DNA from: Lacticaseibacillus chiayiensis
Lineage (GTDB): Bacteria; Bacillota; Bacilli; Lactobacillales; Lactobacillaceae
Direction: 5' to 3'
NCBI RefSeq assembly: GCF_004123795.1
Contig: NZ_MSSM01000001.1
Coordinates: 62,001-126,000, forward strand
DNA: 64,000 bases
This document shows, piece after piece, positions 17,148 to 26,082 of this stretch. The translations under genes and the position numbers were made by a program. The notes beneath the pieces were generated by a model, which saw only the letters and a list, made by a program, of their open reading frames with translations, was not told where the DNA came from and ran no database searches. Position 1 is the stretch's first letter, and each line of letters starts with the position of its first letter.

Positions 17148-17927
17148 TTGCCAATCTTAACAATCTTATTCCAGTCAATCATTATTGGCGGACTGGTAGG
17201 TTTTGCGGCAGGCGTTGGGGCAGCGCGGATGTTTACGGCACCGAAAACCCAGGCTTTGGGCGCATTCCGTACCTTGGGCGAAATGAACGCGGCAGAAGGC
17301 GATCCGGCTTCGCATTTTAGCTTCGGCCTTGGGTTCTTCTTCAATGCGTGGGCATCAACGGTTGGTGCTGGCGCGTTTACTCAGGATATTACCCATCGTG
17401 TGATCCCTAACTGGGCGGCGGCAGGTTTATTGATGAAAAATCGCAATGTCGAACAGACCATGCACAATCCTAAAAAGATGGGGATTGCCGGTGCGATTGT
17501 TGGCGCACTGGTCGTGGTTTTCCTGAACGTCACTTCCAGTTCGATTCCGGAGTCACTGCAGGTCACAGCGGTGAAGGTGCTGGTACCAGCGGCAAATCAA
17601 TTGATCAATCTGGTGATGCCGATTCTGTTCTGGCTGGCAGCGATTGATGCTGGCCGCCGTTCAGGATTGTTCGGAACCGTTTTTGGCGGACTGTCGGCGA
17701 TGATCATGGGCAATGCGGTGCCAGGCGTGGTGCTGGGCATTTTAATCGGCAAAGGGGTCGACGAACTCGGCTGGACGCGGATTACCAAGTCCATTTTGGC
17801 CGCCGCGATTCTGTTGTTCGTTCTGTCTGGCTTCTTCCGTGGTTTCGACTTGAACTTGCTGAAGTCGTTTAACCTGAATGCACCAGGCTGGTTGTCGAAT
17901 GTCCATCAAATGATAGGCGGAAAGTAG
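17148..17927 (+). CDS. DUF4311 family membrane protein
   Basis: A 259-residue protein with a hydrophobic N-terminus (ILFQSIIIGGLVGFAAGVG), a conserved middle with SFGLGFFFNAWASTVGAGAF, and several later membrane helices. The start is a TTG at 17148, one base after the DUF4312 stop; an AAGGGTG site lies about ten bases before it. Together with DUF4310 it probably forms the membrane channel of the system, comparable in role to EIIC/EIID proteins. No homology to these was demonstrated here. Confidence 0.82.
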   Translation: MPILTILFQSIIIGGLVGFAAGVGAARMFTAPKTQALGAFRTLGEMNAAEGDPASHFSFGLGFFFNAWASTVGAGAFTQDITHRVIPNWAAAGLLMKNRNVEQTMHNPKKMGIAGAIVGALVVVFLNVTSSSIPESLQVTAVKVLVPAANQLINLVMPILFWLAAIDAGRRSGLFGTVFGGLSAMIMGNAVPGVVLGILIGKGVDELGWTRITKSILAAAILLFVLSGFFRGFDLNLLKSFNLNAPGWLSNVHQMIGGK

Positions 17928-17939
17928 AGGTGTTGACGC

Positions 17940-18629
17940 ATGGCGGATAAACAAACCACCGCAACTGCTGACGAGGAATTAAAGGCGGTTGCGAACGAAC
18001 ATGACTTTTGGCACGCAGACTGGGGCTTCGTGGTGATTGTCGCATTGATGTCGGCCGGGGTCTTTGCCGGAACGTCAATGTACTACAATTATGGTGTCGG
18101 TGCCTTCAATGAAGTCGCAATCGTGGCGATGTTGAAGGCAGGGATGACAGGCGGTTCTTATGGTGCCGCGGCGGCGTTTGGTGCCAGTTTCCTGTTTGCC
18201 CGAATTTTGGAAGGGTCACTCGTCGGCATTCTGGATCTTGGCGGGTCAATTCTAACCGGTGTCGGCATCGGAATTCCCGCGATCCTGCTGTCGGTTGGCG
18301 CTAAATCCTTAGTGTCCAATTTTGGCTTGGCGCTTTTGACCGGTGCGGTGTTGGGATTAGCAATCGGCACGATCATTTTCCTGGTTCGAAAATTTACGAT
18401 TAATCAAAGTAACGCCACGTTTGGCGCGGATGTCATGATGGGCGCCGGGAACCAAACCGGCCGTTTCCTTGGCCCGCTGATCATCTTAAGCGCGGTCACC
18501 GCCAGCATTCCGATCGGGATCGGCAGCACGATCGGCGCAGCACTTTTCTATGCTTGGAAAAAACCAATTCCAGGCGGCGCGATTATTGGGGCTATGATTA
18601 TGGGGTTTTTCTTCCCGGTCAAGTTGTAA
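17940..18629 (+). CDS. DUF4310 family membrane protein
   Basis: A 229-residue integral membrane protein. A soluble N-terminus of about 35 residues (ending HDFWHADWGF) precedes glycine-rich helices such as ALLTGAVLGLAIGTIIFLV and a closing IIGAMIMGFFFPVKL. The glycine-rich FLGPLIIL-type segments resemble sugar channel helices in general style only. GAGGTG lies before the ATG at 17940. The fixed partnership with DUF4311 and DUF4312 suggests one complex. Substrate is unknown but likely related to the downstream enzymes. Confidence 0.82.
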   Translation: MADKQTTATADEELKAVANEHDFWHADWGFVVIVALMSAGVFAGTSMYYNYGVGAFNEVAIVAMLKAGMTGGSYGAAAAFGASFLFARILEGSLVGILDLGGSILTGVGIGIPAILLSVGAKSLVSNFGLALLTGAVLGLAIGTIIFLVRKFTINQSNATFGADVMMGAGNQTGRFLGPLIILSAVTASIPIGIGSTIGAALFYAWKKPIPGGAIIGAMIMGFFFPVKL

Positions 18630-18664
18630 GAGCGAAAAGGGTTTAGAAAGGCAGGTCCTCACTT

Positions 18665-19786
18665 GTGTTTGATGTTTTAATCAAGAACGGTAAAACGGAA
18701 CGCGAACAGCCGATTGAAGTCGGCATTAAGGGAAACCGCATTGCGGCGATTGCGCCTAAGTTGGAAGGTGCTAGCGGCGAAAAAGAAATCGACTTGCACG
18801 GGCAGTCGTATGTCAGTGCCGGCTGGATTGACGATCATGTGCACTGTTATGAAAAGTTAACGTTGTATTTTGACGATCCCGATGCAAATGGTTACAAAAC
18901 CGGCGTCACCACGGTCATCGATGCCGGCTCAACCGGTGCGGACAATATCCGGGATTTTTATAAGATCACCCGCGACAAGAAAACCAACGTCTATGCTTTG
19001 ATCAATATCGGGCGTACGGGCATTTTAGCACAAGACGAATTAGGCGATATGGACAAGGTCAGCAAAGAAGACCTATTTGATGCCGTGGTTGATTTGCCTG
19101 ACTTCATCGTCGGGATCAAAGCCCGCGAAAGCCATTCAGTCGTGATTGACAATGGCATCAAGCCGTTACTGGCGGCGCGCTCGTACGCGGCGTTGCTCGG
19201 ACACTTGCCGATTATGGTTCATGTCGGCGCCAACCCGCCGGAACTTAAGGATATTCTGCAAGCGATGGGCAGCGGCGATGTTTTGACGCATGCTTACAAT
19301 GGCAAGCCAAATGGGATGATTGATGAAAACGGCGAAATCAAGGACTTTGTTTACGATGCGTATGATCGCGGTGTTGTTTTCGATGTCGGCCACGGAACCG
19401 ATTCGTTTAATTTTAAAACCATGAAAATTGCCCGCGACCATGGGCTGGATCCGAAGTCGCTGAGCACCGATATTTATCACCGCAATCGGGAAAACGGACC
19501 GGTGTATGACATGGCGACAACGATGGAAAAAATGTTGCAAGTCGGCTACACGCTGCCAGAAGTGATTCGGATGGTGACGTTTGCGCCGGCCGATACGTTC
19601 CATCTGCTGAACAAAGGACGACTGCGGCCAGGCAAAGATGCCGATATAACCATTTACAATGTCACGCCGGGTGATAAGGTATTAACGGATTCGAATGGCA
19701 ACACGGAAACCGGCCATCAATTGATCACCCCGATCTGTACCATTGTTGGCGGGACGGTATACGACTTGGAGGCACAGCGAGCATGA
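18665..19786 (+). CDS. Amidohydrolase/deacetylase-family metallohydrolase
   Basis: A 373-residue cytoplasmic enzyme of the amidohydrolase superfamily. The HVHCYEKL motif (DDHVH, metal ligands) follows the N-terminal strand domain, later histidines appear in MVHVGANPPE and LTHAYNGKPN, and the DVGHGTDSF block holds further ligand candidates. Such enzymes remove acyl or carbamoyl groups from amides. The GTG start lies behind an AAAGGCAGG site. The stop overlaps the DgaE-like gene by four bases. In this operon it may deacetylate an N-acyl amino-sugar acid before the PLP enzyme acts; this is inference. Confidence 0.82.
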   Translation: MFDVLIKNGKTEREQPIEVGIKGNRIAAIAPKLEGASGEKEIDLHGQSYVSAGWIDDHVHCYEKLTLYFDDPDANGYKTGVTTVIDAGSTGADNIRDFYKITRDKKTNVYALINIGRTGILAQDELGDMDKVSKEDLFDAVVDLPDFIVGIKARESHSVVIDNGIKPLLAARSYAALLGHLPIMVHVGANPPELKDILQAMGSGDVLTHAYNGKPNGMIDENGEIKDFVYDAYDRGVVFDVGHGTDSFNFKTMKIARDHGLDPKSLSTDIYHRNRENGPVYDMATTMEKMLQVGYTLPEVIRMVTFAPADTFHLLNKGRLRPGKDADITIYNVTPGDKVLTDSNGNTETGHQLITPICTIVGGTVYDLEAQRA

Positions 19787-20883
19787 CAGATTATTACAGC
19801 ACTTACGATTTGAAGCACGTGATTAACGCCAGCGGCAAAATGACCATTTTAGGCGTGTCCAAAGTTCCGGAAGCCGCGATTGAGGCGCAGCAGTTTGGTG
19901 ACACCCACTTTTTTGAAATGAAGGATCTGACCGACAAAACTGGTGCCTTCATCGCTAAAAAATTAGGAACAGAAGGCGCGCTGGTCGTGAACTCCGCTTC
20001 TGCCGGTATTGCCGAAGCGGTGGCTGGCATCATCGGCCAAGGCAGCAAGTATCACGCGTACCATCCCTTTTCACCACGGTACACGAAGCGCGAGATTATC
20101 CTACCAAAAGGCCAAAATGTCGACTATGGCACGCCGGAAGAAGTCATGATCGAACTCGGCGGTGGCCAGGTGGTTGAGGCCGGCTATGCCAATATGTGCA
20201 CGCCGGAACACGTGGAAATGATGATCACCGAGAACACCGCGGCCATTTTCTATGTGAAAAGCCACCATGCCGTGCAAAAGAGCATGTTGACGATTGAAGA
20301 AGCGCTGGCAGTGGCACATAAGCATGAGCTGCCGTTGATTCTCGATGCGGCAGCGGAAGAAGATCTGAAGAAGTATGTCGATATGGGCGTTGATGTGGTA
20401 CTGTTCTCCGGAGCCAAGGCGATTGAAGGTCCAGCGTCCGGCCTCGTTTTCGGCAAGGAGCCGTATATCAGTTGGACCAAGTTGCAGGGACTGGGCATCG
20501 GTCGCGCGATGAAGATCGGCAAGGAAAATATCCTCGGCTTCACCACCGCACTCATGCATTATCTCGACAACGGCCCGGAATCCGGTGAAGCGATGAAAGT
20601 CCGGCTGCACCCATTCGTGGCGGCGCTCAATGACGTCCCGCACCTCAACGTCAAGGAGGTCCAAGACGCTGCCGGCCGGCCAATTTTCCGCGCCGCTGTG
20701 ACCGTCGAAGCGTCCAGCCCGAAAGACGCCAAGCAAGTCACGGCCGAACTCAAAGCCGGCGATCCGGCAATTTACACCCGCGAATATCGCGCGAACGAAG
20801 GCATCATCGAGTTCGACATCCGCGCCGTCGACCAAGCCGAAATGGATCTGATTGTGAACCGCCTCAAGGAAATTCTTGCATAG
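19783..20883 (+). CDS. DgaE-like PLP-dependent ammonia lyase
   Basis: A 366-residue fold-type I PLP enzyme of the SelA-like group. The lysine expected to bind PLP is in VVLFSGAKAIEGPASG (near residue 213). Salmonella DgaE converts glucosaminate 6-phosphate to 2-keto-3-deoxygluconate 6-phosphate and ammonia. This protein matches that group by context and motif, sitting directly before a DgaF-like aldolase. The ATG overlaps the previous stop, indicating coupling. The local DNA is clearly G+C-rich compared with the region beyond 22 kb. Confidence 0.84.
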   Translation: MTDYYSTYDLKHVINASGKMTILGVSKVPEAAIEAQQFGDTHFFEMKDLTDKTGAFIAKKLGTEGALVVNSASAGIAEAVAGIIGQGSKYHAYHPFSPRYTKREIILPKGQNVDYGTPEEVMIELGGGQVVEAGYANMCTPEHVEMMITENTAAIFYVKSHHAVQKSMLTIEEALAVAHKHELPLILDAAAEEDLKKYVDMGVDVVLFSGAKAIEGPASGLVFGKEPYISWTKLQGLGIGRAMKIGKENILGFTTALMHYLDNGPESGEAMKVRLHPFVAALNDVPHLNVKEVQDAAGRPIFRAAVTVEASSPKDAKQVTAELKAGDPAIYTREYRANEGIIEFDIRAVDQAEMDLIVNRLKEILA

Positions 20884-20897
20884 AAAGGATTGCTCCC

Positions 20898-21662
20898 ATG
20901 AATCTAATCCCAAACTATTACAAAAATCGTGTTGCCCTGAACGTTTTGGCTGGATCCGTTGAAAATTCCAAAGAAATTTACGAAGCCGCGGAGGGTCATG
21001 TGGTGGTCGGCGTTCTGACCAAAAACTACGCCACCGATGAAGCCGCGATTGAAGACATGAAGCAATACCAGGCCGTCACCGAAAACGGCTTATCAGTCGG
21101 TCTCGGCGCCGGCGACCCGAACCAAAGTGCGATGGTCAGCCGTGTCTCCAAGGTCTTACAGCCGCAACACGTCAACCAGGTTTTCACCGGCGTCGGTACC
21201 AGCCGGGCACTGCTTGGCCAAAGCGACACTGTGATCAACGGCCTAGTTTCGCCGACCGGTAAAATCGGCGTAGTCAACATCGCCACCGGTCCCAAAAGCA
21301 GTCAAAAAGCAGCCGGCGAAGTACCAGTCGCTACGGCCATCGCGTTGCTACAAGACATGGGCGGCACCAGCTTCAAATTCTTCCCCATGGGCGGCCTGAA
21401 GCATGAAACCGAATATCGGGCCGTCGCCAAAGCCTGCGCCGAAGAAGGCTTCAACCTTGAGCCAACCGGCGGCATCGATCTCGATAATTTCGAACCGATT
21501 CTCCAGATTGCGTTGGATGCCGGCGTTAAGCAGATCATTCCGCATGTTTATAGTTCGATCATTGACAAGGCGACTGGTTTGACGCGTCCGGAAGATGTGG
21601 CTGAGTTGTGGGCGATTACCAAGCGGTTGGTGGATGCTAGCGAGTTGGTGGCGGCGGAGTAG
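20898..21662 (+). CDS. DgaF-like 2-keto-3-deoxy-6-phosphogluconate aldolase
   Basis: A 254-residue TIM-barrel aldolase of the KDGP family that would split 2-keto-3-deoxygluconate 6-phosphate into pyruvate and glyceraldehyde 3-phosphate. Characteristic segments are VGLGAGDPNQ, FKFFPMGGLKHE and PTGGIDLDNF. AGAAAGGA precedes the ATG 14 bases after the DgaE-like gene. With that enzyme it forms a short route from an amino-sugar acid to central metabolism. It closes the operon, being followed by a strong terminator. Confidence 0.86.
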   Translation: MNLIPNYYKNRVALNVLAGSVENSKEIYEAAEGHVVVGVLTKNYATDEAAIEDMKQYQAVTENGLSVGLGAGDPNQSAMVSRVSKVLQPQHVNQVFTGVGTSRALLGQSDTVINGLVSPTGKIGVVNIATGPKSSQKAAGEVPVATAIALLQDMGGTSFKFFPMGGLKHETEYRAVAKACAEEGFNLEPTGGIDLDNFEPILQIALDAGVKQIIPHVYSSIIDKATGLTRPEDVAELWAITKRLVDASELVAAE

Positions 21663-21704
21663 GACGGTTTTTGTAGCGAAGCGTATTTGAAAGTAATAGA
21701 AGTT

Positions 21705-21762
21705 AAGAGCCTACAGATCGAGCAAGCGTTCCTCGCGTGTTGCTTGATCTGTAGGCTCTTTT
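21705..21762 (+). terminator. Strong terminator at the end of the DgaE/DgaF operon
   Basis: A perfect 15-bp stem (AAGAGCCTACAGATC with GATCTGTAGGCTCTT) with additional AGCAA/TTGCT pairing inside the loop and a T run. It also lies behind the converging gene at 21801-22196. Confidence 0.9.
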
Positions 21763-21800
21763 GAACATTAAAGTCTTCTTGGCTGGCGAAACATTCTTGA

Positions 21801-22196
21801 TTAAGCAATTCGACGGAGTTCTAGTCCTTGCCTATAAGTTAGTCCTAGTTGCAATAACAAAAAAATGCCGAAGATTATGACCGAAATGGTATTTTGAGAA
21901 AAATCAATAAAGTGCTGAAGTGCCTGTGGCAAGAGAAACATTGCAAGAATCATAAGCGTCATCAATAAAATGCCATGACGATTTGGTTGAATCGTATAGC
22001 GGGCGTTTGTTTGAATAATCGTGTAAACTTTCGAACGATTAATCAGACTTTGGACAAGTCGAATTTGATCCCCTTTCTTCAGATCGAGTTTTAAAGCTAG
22101 ACCTTCATAGACAGAGCCAACTGGTTGACCATTGACGAAGACTAATGTGGGAGCATTACTCCGCATTGGCGATTTTGGTCGTTGCAAGATGATCAT
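21801..22196 (-). CDS. Small membrane protein of unknown function
   Basis: A 131-residue protein whose N-terminal half looks soluble (LVFVNGQPVGSVYEGLALKL, a small beta-rich domain). The C-terminal half has two membrane helices (about residues 75-95 and 103-122). The start at 22196 follows GGAGG with good spacing; an earlier in-frame ATG at 22268 does not. It stands alone, converging on the previous operon and divergent from the PTS operon at 22.3 kb. I do not recognise the family. Confidence 0.65.
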   Translation of the reverse strand: MIILQRPKSPMRSNAPTLVFVNGQPVGSVYEGLALKLDLKKGDQIRLVQSLINRSKVYTIIQTNARYTIQPNRHGILLMTLMILAMFLLPQALQHFIDFSQNTISVIIFGIFLLLQLGLTYRQGLELRRIA

Positions 22197-22292
22197 TTCT
22201 TTACCCTCCAATTGAAACCAAGAACTTAAACGCAAACCAAGCTTAAGCACAAAAGAAAACGCTGTCAAATAAATTTACTTAAGACAAAATTG

Positions 22293-22347
22293 TTTACAAA
22301 ACAGAAGAAGCAGGTTAAAATCTGTGCGTAAAATGAAAGCGTTATCA
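22293..22347 (+). promoter_or_regulatory. Promoter with cre box for the PTS-DUF4832 operon
   Basis: TTTACA (22293-22298) and TAAAAT (22316-22321) are 17 bases apart. TGAAAGCGTTATCA (22334-22347) just downstream is a perfect match to the cre consensus, so CcpA bound there would block early transcription. Confidence 0.75.
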
Positions 22348-22374
22348 ATTGGCTTTTTGGAGAATGGAGGAAAG

Positions 22375-22872
22375 ATGATGACAATCGTCAATGTACGAGT
22401 GGATGGTCGGTTGATTCATGGGCAAGTGGCACGAATTTGGACGGGTGCTATCAATGCAACACGCATTATGGTACTCGGTGATAAAGTCGCAAGTGATGAT
22501 TTGGAAAAAACCGCATTAAAGCTTGCAAGACCAAGTCAGGTGGCCCTGAGTATTCTGCCGCCGGATCGAGCAGGAGCAAACTTTCTTGCCGGTCGTTATA
22601 ACAGTCAAAATGTTTTCATTGTCACGCGTGAGCCAGAAGCACTTCTTAACTTGGTGGAAGCAGGTGTTCCGATAAAGGAGGTCAACGTTGGCAATTTGTC
22701 GACTGGAGAAGACAGAACATCAATCTTTAAAAGTGTCGCCGTTTCAAATGACGAGGCTCAAATATTTAAAAAGTTAGCAGCACATGGTGTTCGAATTTAC
22801 CATCAAATGGTTCCAAATGACCCTCAGGAAGACTTTATGGCAGCCTTAAAGAAGGAGGAGTCTTCATTATGA
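22375..22872 (+). CDS. Mannose-family PTS EIIB (system 1)
   Basis: A cytoplasmic EIIB of about 165 residues. The N-terminal VRVDGRLIHGQVARIW holds the phosphorylated histidine (His15). Two ATG codons at 22375 and 22378 follow a GGAGG site; either can be the start. An earlier in-frame GTG at 22324 is not supported. The gene begins an operon encoding EIIB, EIIC, EIID, EIIA, a LacI regulator, two DUF4832 proteins and a lipoprotein. The imported sugar is unknown. Confidence 0.92.
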   Translation: MMTIVNVRVDGRLIHGQVARIWTGAINATRIMVLGDKVASDDLEKTALKLARPSQVALSILPPDRAGANFLAGRYNSQNVFIVTREPEALLNLVEAGVPIKEVNVGNLSTGEDRTSIFKSVAVSNDEAQIFKKLAAHGVRIYHQMVPNDPQEDFMAALKKEESSL

Positions 22873-23699
22873 ATCAATTGAGTATGGCTCAAATTATCCT
22901 ACTGTCGTTATTTGCTTTTTTTCAAATTAATGAAATCATCACATTGGGTATCGGTTTTGGGAACCCGGTTAATGCTGGTTTAATTGCTGGTCTGATTGTT
23001 GGTGACATGAAACTTGGGCTGGCGGTCGGTGCAACATTGCAGTTAATGATCCTTGGTGTTGGCACTTTTGGTGGTGCTTCAATTCCGGATTATGCTACAG
23101 GAGCAATTATTGGTACTGCCATCGCGCATATTTCTGGTAAAGGGATTAATTATGGGATTGGTGTTGGTATTCCTGTTGGCTTGCTGATGGTGCAACTGGA
23201 TATTTTGGCACGGTTTGCTAATACGTATTTTGCGCACCGAATTAATCGTGCAATCGGAAAGAATGACGACAAAGCAGTGGTAAGAAATTCGCTATATGGT
23301 GCAATACCTTGGGGGATTTCTCGAGCATTGCCGGTATTCTTAGTCTTGATTTTTGGCGAGTCCTTTGTCAAAAATGTTCTGAATTATTTGCCACAATGGC
23401 TGATGGGTGGGTTGAAAGCAGCTGGAACCATGCTGCCAGCAGTCGGTATTGCAATTTTAATGCATTATCTACCGATCAAGAAATTTGCAGCTTATATTAT
23501 TTTTGGATTCATCGGCGCTGCCTATCTGAAGATACCGATGCTCGGTGTGGCTTTGGCCGGTGTTGGTTTCGCCATTCTTTACTATCAAAAACTAATGAAT
23601 AGTAATGGTGAACAGCCTCATATTAAGGGAGACGGGTTAGATACGGAGAAAGCGAAGGAACTCGGTATTGGAGAGGAGATTACGGGCGATGAAGAATGA
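22869..23699 (+). CDS. Mannose-family PTS EIIC (system 1)
   Basis: A 276-residue membrane channel subunit with the conserved NPVNAGLIAGLIVGD and LGVGTFGGASIPDYATGAI stretches of the mannose/N-acetylgalactosamine EIIC family. It overlaps EIIB by four bases and EIID by eleven, so all three are translationally coupled. The highly charged C-terminal tail lies in the cytoplasm. Substrate is not evident. Confidence 0.92.
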   Translation: MNQLSMAQIILLSLFAFFQINEIITLGIGFGNPVNAGLIAGLIVGDMKLGLAVGATLQLMILGVGTFGGASIPDYATGAIIGTAIAHISGKGINYGIGVGIPVGLLMVQLDILARFANTYFAHRINRAIGKNDDKAVVRNSLYGAIPWGISRALPVFLVLIFGESFVKNVLNYLPQWLMGGLKAAGTMLPAVGIAILMHYLPIKKFAAYIIFGFIGAAYLKIPMLGVALAGVGFAILYYQKLMNSNGEQPHIKGDGLDTEKAKELGIGEEITGDEE

Positions 23700-24510
23700 G
23701 ACAACAGCTCGACCTGTACAAAAGCTGACCAAGAAAGATTTAAGAAGTGCAAATATTCGCTGGATTTTTACCTCATCCCTTAGTTGGAACTATGAAACGA
23801 TGATGGCGCCGGGATATGTTGGTTCACAAATGCCTATTTTGCGTCGTTTATATGGTAATGATCCTGAGAAGATGAAGCGGATGATGGCGCTGCAAGCTGA
23901 GTTCTTCAATACAAGTCCGCATATGGGGTCCATTATTCAAGGAATTGACATTGCATTAGAGGAACAGCAAGGAACTGCGGCCGAAGATGCAATTCGTGGC
24001 GTGAAGACTGGTTTGATGGGACCCTTTGCTGCTGTGGGTGATACGTTATTGGGCACTGTTCAGTCAACCATTTTTGGGGCAATTGCTTCTTACATGGCGC
24101 TGAAAGGGAATCCGACCGGTTCCATTTTATGGATGGGCGCTCTGGCTGCCCTATATATCTGGGGATTTACTTGGATGCCGTTTGCTTATAAACGAGGTGT
24201 TGAACTCGTCACAACGATGAGTTCACGTTTAGCAGCTTTGACTGATGCCGCAACTCTCCTCGGCGTAACGGTTATTGGGGCGTTGATTCCAACTGTTATT
24301 AATATTAATGTCCCATTTGTATTCAAAGTCGGCAAAGTAACGATGAAGCTGCAGACCACGCTGAATCAGATCATGCCATCGCTAGTTCCAATTTTGTTAG
24401 TCGCATTTGTTTACTGGTTGCTGGATCGTAAGCATATGAATTCTACCCGTGCGACATGGTTCGTTTTGATTTTAGCGATAGTTCTCTATAATTTGAAAAT
24501 TGTTGGCTAA
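23689..24510 (+). CDS. Mannose-family PTS EIID (system 1)
   Basis: A 273-residue EIID subunit working with EIIC. Typical text is SLSWNYETMMAPGYVGSQMPIL near the start, LQAEFFNTSPHMGSII, and GLMGPFAAVGDTLLG. The preferred ATG is 23689, inside the end of the EIIC gene and behind a GAGGAG site. An upstream ATT at 23668 is not a credible start. Several helices occupy the C-terminal half, as usual. Confidence 0.92.
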   Translation: MKNETTARPVQKLTKKDLRSANIRWIFTSSLSWNYETMMAPGYVGSQMPILRRLYGNDPEKMKRMMALQAEFFNTSPHMGSIIQGIDIALEEQQGTAAEDAIRGVKTGLMGPFAAVGDTLLGTVQSTIFGAIASYMALKGNPTGSILWMGALAALYIWGFTWMPFAYKRGVELVTTMSSRLAALTDAATLLGVTVIGALIPTVININVPFVFKVGKVTMKLQTTLNQIMPSLVPILLVAFVYWLLDRKHMNSTRATWFVLILAIVLYNLKIVG

Positions 24511-24514
24511 CTTA

Positions 24515-24552
24515 AAAAATGGCTCAACTTAAAAGGTTGGGTCATTTCTTTT
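24515..24552 (+). terminator. Weak intra-operon hairpin between EIID and EIIA
   Basis: AAATGGCTCAAC and GTTGGGTCATTT pair with G-T contacts over a short AT-rich loop, followed by CTTTT. It may lower expression of the downstream genes relative to EIIB-C-D. Confidence 0.5.
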
Positions 24553-24572
24553 AAAGAATAGGTGGTGTCACG

Positions 24573-24992
24573 ATGGAAGTGATTTTGTTAAGCCATGGGC
24601 GATTTGCTGAGGAAATTCTAAAAAGTGCGGAAATGATTCTTGGCAACTTAGACAACTTTACTGCTTTAGGCCTTCAACCAAGCGAAGGACCAGACCAGTT
24701 GGCCGAACGAGTAAAAAAGTTAATTGATTCGAGTGGTGATCCAGATAAATTGATTATTGTTGATTTGTTGGGTGGAACACCGAGCAATGTTGCGATAAGC
24801 ATGATGGCTCAGAATCCAGATCTGCGTGTGCTGAGCGGGTTAAATCTTCCGATGATTTTGGCCATTGTCAATCAAACGTTATTAGGACAAAAGCCATCAA
24901 ATCAGGAAATCATTCAAGCTGGGCAACAAGGTGTTTTAGATGTTAGGGAAGCTGCAAACAATCTAAACGCTAATGAGGATGACGAAACATGA
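24573..24992 (+). CDS. Mannose-family PTS EIIA (system 1)
   Basis: A 139-residue soluble EIIA with the N-terminal VILLSHGRFAEEIL, where His8 accepts phosphate from HPr. LIIVDLLGGTPSNVA is the other family hallmark. GGTGGTG precedes the ATG. It sits after EIID rather than before EIIB, separated by a weak hairpin. Confidence 0.92.
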   Translation: MEVILLSHGRFAEEILKSAEMILGNLDNFTALGLQPSEGPDQLAERVKKLIDSSGDPDKLIIVDLLGGTPSNVAISMMAQNPDLRVLSGLNLPMILAIVNQTLLGQKPSNQEIIQAGQQGVLDVREAANNLNANEDDET

Positions 24993-25029
24993 ACGACACA
25001 AGGGTTATTCGTTAAAGAGGGAAGTTACT

Positions 25030-26082
25030 ATGGTCAGTATTCGTAAAATTGCAGAAGAAGCAAACGTTTCACCTGGAACCGTTTCTAGAGTTCTTAATCA
25101 TGACCCAACACTGTCTGTGACGGCGCAAACGCGGTACAAGATTGAGATGATTGCGAAACGACTGAATTATTCTAAGTTGGCGCGTAAGACACCACTGACC
25201 ATTGCGTTGGTGACGACAATGGATTTAGACGAAGCTACATCAAACATCTACTATCAGCACGTCAAGCAAGGGATCCTAGGTGAATTAAAAAGAATCGGTG
25301 CCAGATTAGGCCCCACGGTGTATCTCAGTTCGGCGGTAACGCAACCAGCATTCGATAGTATTAAGTATGCGGACGGGGTTATTGTGATTGGCGGGTTAAC
25401 GCGGAACGGCCTCGAACGTGTTCTTGAATTAAATGAACATGCAGTCGTCATTGACGACCGCTACGAATCGATTCAGGTTGATCGCGTTAACGCTGATTCC
25501 GCCAATGGCACAAAGCAGGCATTGGCGAAATTGGACGAGTGGGCAAAAGGCGATATCGTTTACGTCGGTGGCAAACGGTACGTCACTGATCTTGATGGCA
25601 CTAAGACGAAGACTGAAGACGAAATTCGTTTAAAGACTTACCAAGCATGGATGCAAGTGCACACAGACAAAGATGGTAAAGCTATTCTTGTGGGTTGGGA
25701 TTGCAATGCCGGATATGAAGCTGCAAAACGTTTAGCTGGATTGCCGAACCTTCCCAAGGGCATCTTGGCCGGTAACGATACGCTGGCAATGGGCATTATG
25801 CGCGGGCTTCATGAAGCAGGTTACCACGCGCCCGATGATTATCACATTATTGGGTTTGATGACATTCGGGAGTCACAGTACTTTATCCCGCGGCTGTCGT
25901 CAGTTCACATTCCTGAAGAAGAACTGGGTCGGACGGCTGTTCATAGTGTTCAGGCTCGACTAAACGAGTGGCGTTCTGCAACGTCAACAAATTTGTTGAG
26001 TGTCGAGTTGAAGCTACGAGAAAGCACAGGTGATGAACATTATGGTAGACAACGAGATGATGAGGAGGAAAAGATAAAATGA
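25030..26082 (+). CDS. LacI-family transcriptional regulator
   Basis: A 350-residue repressor: the N-terminal helix-turn-helix VSIRKIAEEANVSPGTVSRV and hinge are followed by a periplasmic-binding-like ligand domain with GILAGNDTLAMGIMRGL and IIGFDDI. The start at 25030 has an AGAGGGA site; an upstream frame start at 24973 does not. It lies inside the PTS-DUF4832 operon and overlaps the next gene by four bases, so it likely senses the sugar handled here. Confidence 0.9.
   Translation: MVSIRKIAEEANVSPGTVSRVLNHDPTLSVTAQTRYKIEMIAKRLNYSKLARKTPLTIALVTTMDLDEATSNIYYQHVKQGILGELKRIGARLGPTVYLSSAVTQPAFDSIKYADGVIVIGGLTRNGLERVLELNEHAVVIDDRYESIQVDRVNADSANGTKQALAKLDEWAKGDIVYVGGKRYVTDLDGTKTKTEDEIRLKTYQAWMQVHTDKDGKAILVGWDCNAGYEAAKRLAGLPNLPKGILAGNDTLAMGIMRGLHEAGYHAPDDYHIIGFDDIRESQYFIPRLSSVHIPEEELGRTAVHSVQARLNEWRSATSTNLLSVELKLRESTGDEHYGRQRDDEEEKIK

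Noticed and set aside
20101-20913. Long minus-strand open frame (270 codons) opposite the DgaE-like gene
   Set aside because: It lies antisense to a well-supported PLP enzyme in G+C-rich DNA, where chance open frames are common. No recognisable domain.
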